From the NCBI GenBank assembly GCA_043822065.1, contig JBDRCC010000002.1, positions 1 through 49,383 on the forward strand: a stretch of 49,383 bases of DNA, in the 5' to 3' direction. Shown piece after piece: positions 46,901 through 49,383 of the stretch (the stretch's first letter is position 1; each line of letters opens with the position of its first letter). Under the pieces are notes generated by a model. It was not told the origin of the DNA. It did no database searches and saw nothing but the letters and a program-made list of their open reading frames with translations. The DNA comes from JBDRCC01 sp043822065 [NCBI: archaeon] (GTDB lineage: Archaea; Undinarchaeota; CAZHTU01). A program made the position numbers and the translations under genes.

Positions 46901-49383
46901 AGCGGTCAAGCCTGGCGTCATACACGGTGTAGTTTAGGCTGACACCGGACGACGCATAGAACGCCGCGTTGGTGGGGTTCTGGACAGTGAGGGCTGGAAC
47001 GCCGGTGTCGACCGTGAAGGAGATGTTTGCGGAGCTGTTCAGGTTGCCAGCCGGGTCCAGTATGTGCAGTACAAGCCAGTTGGCGCCCTCGGCAATCCCC
47101 TCACCTGTCCCAAGAGTAATGTTGGCGCATCCTGGAACCGTGGTGTTCGTAAACCCGTTGAGCTGGTAGAAGCAGCCAGCCAGCCCGGTGCCGCTGTCGT
47201 ATGCGGTGTAGTTCAGGTATATTGAGGCGCTGGAGTAGTTCTTCCCGTAAGCCGGCCCGTATACCGTGAGCTCGGGCTTTATTGTGTCTATCGTGTAGCT
47301 GATGTTTGCCGACTGGTTGACCCAGCCTGCGCTGTCGTTTGCGTATACTATTACCCAGTTGGCGCCCTCCTGGGTGCCGTTTAGCGACGTTAGCGTCACG
47401 TTGCCGCACCCAGGCATGCCATAGCTAATCTGGCTGTTTGCGTTGTACCAGCAGGTGTCGAGGTTCGCGTCGGATACTGTGTAATTAAGGCTGATGCTGA
47501 GCGAGGAATAATTCACATTCAGGGCAGGGCTCTGTATTGTGAGCTCCGGCCGGAGGGTGTCCACAAGGAAGTAGGCAGTAAGGGATGAGTTTGAGTTGCC
47601 CGCAATGTCAGTCGCATACGCAGTCATGTTGTTCCAGCCGTCGGAGGGGGAGATTGTTGCGGTGAAATTGTACCTGTCGTATACCCTGAACAGCAGGTCT
47701 CGCGAGCTGTCGCCGGAATACTGGCCGCCGGAGTAGAGGTCGCTGCTGTCGTCCCACCTGTAGAAGCCGGATGCCGTGCCGTTTTCCATTGTCAGCCAGT
47801 ATGCCGTGCCTGCGGTGAGATGGACTGTTGAGTTCAGCGTCAGGTTAACCCATGGGTATCCTGCCCCAGGCACCGCGCCCGAGTCTATCATAGCATATGC
47901 AAGGACTGTGCCAGAAACCTGCCCGGCGGAGTCCGCCCGTATCTGCAGCTGGGTGTCTGCCGGGGCCCCGCTCTTGACTATCGGGATGGCGATGCGGTAG
48001 ACGTATAGGTCTTCAGCAGGCGTGAAGGACTGGTTGAGCTGCTTGTCCAAGCAGTTGATGTCGCTGGTCTGCGAGGTCTCATGCACTGCCTTCAGCCGGT
48101 TTGAGTCTCCAAGGGCAACGGCGGGGCCGCCGTTCAGGTCGTAGCTGACCGAGCCAAGCAGGGACGCGTCAACCACTGTAAGGTTCAGGCTTAAGGGCGC
48201 AGAAGTGATGATGGAGGCGTTCTGCGGGTGGCTTATGCTGAGTGCCGGCGCGGTTGTGTCTATTGTGAAGGTCGTGTTTACGCTCTGCCCTTCGTTGCCG
48301 ACGGTGTCGTTTGCATAGACGACAAGCCAGTTCAGGCCCTCCTGCGTGCCGTTGCCCTGCGCAACCGTAAAGTTGCTGCAGCCGCCTATCAGGTAGCCGG
48401 TCTCGTTGTTGAGCCTGAACCAGCAGTTCTCCACTTCAGTCAGGGCGTCGGATGCTGTAAAGTTGACGCCTATTGTGGGGCTGGGGATTGTGCTGTTCCC
48501 TACTGGCTGCTGTATGGTAACCACTGGGGTGGTGGTGTCTACTGTAAACAGCGATGTATTTGAGTGCCCCGTCTGCCCAAGCTGGTCGGCACAGGAGGCA
48601 TTCCAGTAGTAATGCGAGTCGGACAGCCCAGTGAGGTTGAAACCAGTTACGGCGCCGCCCGCAACGGTATCATTCGTCTGGTTGAGCACGCCGTTCAGGT
48701 ATATGGAGCAGTTCAGGATGGAGTCCACGGCGTCGACCGCAGTTACGTTCAGGACGAGTGAGGTCTCAGTAGTGTTGAGGCTATACGGCGAATGCTCGAG
48801 GGATACGTTCGGCGGGAGCGAGTTGACTGTAAAGCGCCAAGTGCCTGAAACGCCGATGTTTGAGGATGAGTCGTTGCAGGTCACGTTCCAGTAGTGCGCC
48901 CCTTCCGGGATCCCGGACGCCAGGTAAGCCGTGTTCGTGTTGTTCAGGACTGTGCTGTTGGAGTAGTACAGCAGGCTGTCGATGTACAGGGAGCAGTTGA
49001 GCTGGGTGTCGTAGTTGTCGGTGTAGTTGAAGGTCAGGTTTAGGCTTGAAAGGGTCGAGTTGTAGTAGTCGGCTGGCGCTGCGAGCGAGACGACGGGCGC
49101 AGTGGTGTCGTTTATCTGGAACCAGCCAGTGGCGGTGCTGTTCTCATGGCCGAGGGTGTCGTTCGCGAAGATTGTTATGTTGTACCTGCCGACCGCTGAT
49201 GTGGAGGTGAACGAGCTGTTGTAGGTTGCTGCAGTCCCATTTCTCACAAGTGCCAGGAACTCCGAGCCGGCAGGCCATGTGATGTTTGCCCGGACGGAGG
49301 ACACTGCGAGCCCGTCGGTCACGTTTGCATAGACCATGACTGGCGAGCCGAGGGCGTAGTGGACGCCCTGCGGGAGGGCGCCG
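40908..49383 (-). CDS. Giant surface protein: Ig-like repeats, membrane span, cytoplasmic coiled coil (5' end outside window)
   Basis: At least 2,824 residues; the frame stays open to the window edge, so the ATG at 49335-49337 need not be the start. About 43,400-49,383 encodes some 18 Ig-like units of about 85-100 residues (opening DTTPP-type, closing ANDTxGN...FTVDT) that are dense in N-x-S/T sequons and often contain a CWYxLN...GCxN Cys pair. Two units carry an inserted beta domain. Two further beta domains, a Gly-rich linker (about 42,500-42,600) and a helical outer part lead to one membrane span (about 41,714-41,780). Inside follow a long coiled coil (about 41,320-41,700), a Pro/Ala segment and a His-rich tail. 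The layout fits a receptor or adhesin linked to the cell interior. Confidence 0.88.
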   Translation of the reverse strand, partial: GALPQGVHYALGSPVMVYANVTDGLAVSSVRANITWPAGSEFLALVRNGTAATYNSSFTSTSAVGRYNITIFANDTLGHENSTATGWFQINDTTAPVVSLAAPADYYNSTLSSLNLTFNYTDNYDTQLNCSLYIDSLLYYSNSTVLNNTNTAYLASGIPEGAHYWNVTCNDSSSNIGVSGTWRFTVNSLPPNVSLEHSPYSLNTTETSLVLNVTAVDAVDSILNCSIYLNGVLNQTNDTVAGGAVTGFNLTGLSDSHYYWNASCADQLGQTGHSNTSLFTVDTTTPVVTIQQPVGNSTIPSPTIGVNFTASDALTEVENCWFRLNNETGYLIGGCSNFTVAQGNGTQEGLNWLVVYANDTVGNEGQSVNTTFTIDTTAPALSISHPQNASIITSAPLSLNLTVVDASLLGSVSYDLNGGPAVALGDSNRLKAVHETSQTSDINCLDKQLNQSFTPAEDLYVYRIAIPIVKSGAPADTQLQIRADSAGQVSGTVLAYAMIDSGAVPGAGYPWVNLTLNSTVHLTAGTAYWLTMENGTASGFYRWDDSSDLYSGGQYSGDSSRDLLFRVYDRYNFTATISPSDGWNNMTAYATDIAGNSNSSLTAYFLVDTLRPELTIQSPALNVNYSSLSISLNYTVSDANLDTCWYNANSQISYGMPGCGNVTLTSLNGTQEGANWVIVYANDSAGWVNQSANISYTIDTIKPELTVYGPAYGKNYSSASIYLNYTAYDSGTGLAGCFYQLNGFTNTTVPGCANITLGTGEGIAEGANWLVLHILDPAGNLNSSANISFTVDTGVPALTVQNPTNAAFYASSGVSLNYTVYDARLDRCWYQLNNATERNLSACQNITMTADEGSNWAMVFANDTAGNLNRSQNISFTVDTLTPVLTIESPAHNSNHSSNTISVNYTVTDTNLGSCWYNLNSFTNYTLAGCGNFTLTPSNGTIEGRNWLTLYANDTVGFVNTSVNVSFTIDTTPPAVSIQRPGANQNFTSTSVSLNYTVVDSGVGLSHCWYQLNNATERNLSACQNITMTASEGSNWAMVFANDTLGSRANSSNVSFTVDTIPPAPSWVSGLQYKNVSGTTQLYFNFTDAGSGVVQSTLNLTNMTSLLSGFDWAAHCSAIASGYGCTFNWDTTSLQDGLVALNISASDLFGLSNSSVRNMTIDNTRPVVNITAPANHSNISSSTVYLNYTVYDNLAPQLLCWYNVSGTVTFNGTVTNNSNQAVVLSGLADNTYQALVVCQDTQGNATSGAINFTVDTTPPAITILSPVDQTYPVRSVWANISVDTEADWCGYEMDTNGTNISMSSAGLYWHYNISGLENENHNVTFHCNDTLGNMNSSEVQNFVVNTKGSTITVLTPESITYITDTITANVSTDQNTSSCTYIYDSNGTHINMTRATFTNYYSTLSALAETPNSHTIKFYCNNTLDISSESLTRTFKVDLTNPNVTVQSPAAGGNYSSLSVGLNFTAVDANLDKCWYNLNNFTNHTLSGCQNSTLGPGVGVAEGTNWVVVYVNDTGGHMGASANTTFRVDLTAPQISVHSPQARLYSSQAIPLNFTVSEAAVWCGYSLNGAANITISGCQNTSITVPDGSRTIVLYANDTVGNMGGSSLVSFSVDSQVPNITITSLQNGTYYTSQNISLNYTMYEDFGLAWLYYDLNYTGNSSLAGTLYKVYNTPAGTTELDNAGSALAQSFTTDHAMNVSNITVRLKLSGGSLTNASLQIRTDSSGAPSGTVLASIPINQSLLSASFSWLSLVPNQTASLGNNTRYWLYLTPGYSGNYFSWEASSDTYSGGQIYGDSSHDLLFAVYDKYQYQEYLTVPDGRTTLLVYANDSAGFVGSSSVTFFVDTEPPRHSLVSSTDPLEAGSLQTIWATVVDGVSSVDTVLVYVNGTNSSMVTAGAGRYNYTFYPSVLGGYNFTFFKNDTLGNGNTTPIYNFTVRDTSQPVVQNLTYSPNTTAGLDPNVTVGVLVDMYDYGGLNYTLLRYRELNTTSWSEASFARVSGNRYYANFTPSYAGNWSFYLFANDTSGNQNFTANATLDVAYEHTWERSPANMYTAGAVYSQAINFGNLTINNTGDFAATFTIAYSEFPAFASITIPASVSLAAGEGEDLMLNLTAPTVTSTHTILINITSSDAEATPQILETNATVEVFAGGPFLDIILPVFDSSVTQGDTNVNYTARIRNIGNETSASTYSNLALPSGMSLVSGYSLNRTYGSLLPNQYYDHSILVDVSSSASLGTRNFTAYANNSVGRGALLVSSVEFRPSTGGGETIIDTGGGVSPGAGGGGVVAVSAGPFSSDLPDQIDATRGVKKTMRVLVRNTGASDYSSVSVSFEGSVAQYVRTITAPRSLKSGASAYFTIEISVPYYFDEGSYPLKMKVSSEKSSQTFRTQLVVFKVGKDVAEEEIKSANEDILVMQSAGFGTMLAEDLYQQALDALAEGDYGKAAELAGEIQQRREKAIEVNSMINEAKARLTESEAGGADVSLAKKVLDQAIAAFQNEDYATAEKLAMETLLMQFRVSAMVAAPSRTIIDTVLANCRMFSLVFLLTLMLVVGGYKHTSIAIITRRVKSLEREEKELEKLIDKTDKEYYVEKSLGSREYVELRTKYEEQTSAVKQEEAAMRSKLQKKVAEGRKEIDRIRKEIASLKEKKEAERKIKKDIEANRREIAKKEAEAEKLRKEIEAAERAMKALTEKKKKPQKPEMEYIPLKKRLLPAKAPAPAPAPPKREIELELARRHAAAQQAPAPKPPAPALYKEPKVRRMELHHLHRSLPPERIPVQRPAPAKIIKKDTHIHLPKVHLGELSDAIARHRHSHDRLKRTAKGEDEK
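46254..46903 (-). repeat. Recently duplicated segment within the Ig-like repeats
   Basis: The stretches 46254-46363 and 46794-46903 are nearly identical at the DNA level, offset by exactly 540 bp (180 codons, about two repeat units). They encode QLNNATERNLSACQNITMT and EGSNWAMVFANDT in both. Other units differ widely, so this pair was recently copied or homogenised by gene conversion. Confidence 0.75.

Noticed and set aside
1-49383. tRNA, rRNA, CRISPR arrays, insertion sequences or phage genes
   Set aside because: Gaps between genes are short and none contains a tRNA-like or other such signature that I could recognise by eye; no transposase or integrase motif was seen.

Overview
The window looks like a gene-dense stretch of an archaeal chromosome, probably from an uncultivated lineage of the small-genome DPANN type; the lineage is inference. 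Archaeal signs are the ribosomal proteins eS1 (S3Ae) and uS15, wybutosine protein Taw3, the KEOPS kinase Bud32, a DRG-type GTPase, a HemK2-type methyltransferase, an MCM-like AAA+ protein and a DUF1512-type protein. Most genes have an A/T-rich TATA-like box about 24-30 nt before the start codon and little or no leader, as in leaderless archaeal transcription. Genes inside operons overlap by 1-8 nt (ATGA, TAATG, ATGGTTGA, ATGGATAA). No tRNA, rRNA, CRISPR array or insertion sequence was recognised.

Layout. 1-329: the end of an A/T-rich gene cut by the window edge, then short palindromes. 360-4132: purine synthesis genes purL and purQ, the former with PurS-like sequence fused at its N-terminus. 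4127-6962 (minus): DUF1512-type protein, TrmJ-type methyltransferase, GNAT acetyltransferase. 7038-8782: taw3 and a DRG GTPase. 8784-9668: MscS channel. 9705-10753: PIN-domain protein followed by a protein with two UPF0175-like repeats. 10754-10987: a gene-poor gap with hairpins and short repeats. 10988-20597: six large or medium proteins that I cannot assign to any family, five on the minus strand and one divergent; three have N-terminal membrane or amphipathic anchors and most are helical.

20651-26410: a pentameric ligand-gated ion channel homologue, flavin reductase, a VapC-like PIN protein convergently overlapping a ribbon-helix-helix protein, a TctA-type transporter, a winged-helix plus possible nuclease-fold protein, two small membrane proteins and HemK2. 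26413-27561: lipoprotein. 27646-27850 (minus): a probable unannotated structured RNA with its own TATA box, a 9-bp closing stem, four cUUCGg hairpins and a U-rich end. 27941-29522: eS1, uS15 and an ITPase. 29576-36441: coiled-coil protein, Bud32, RNase HIII, a Trp-rich helical solenoid, an MCM-like ATPase without the MCM N-terminal domain, and protein-isoaspartate methyltransferase. 36434-40121: GT-C membrane glycosyltransferase and a UPF1-like helicase. 40180-49383: a giant surface protein of at least 2,800 residues, open at the window edge, with Ig-like repeats, one membrane span and a long cytoplasmic coiled coil, followed by a small paralogue of its membrane-proximal part.

The strongest candidates for undescribed biology are the structured RNA (27646-27850), the six-gene helical cluster (10988-20597), the giant receptor-like protein with its paralogue, and the MCM-like ATPase next to a Trp-rich solenoid. 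Housekeeping genes (purine synthesis, tRNA modification, ribosomal proteins) are interleaved with these lineage-specific genes.
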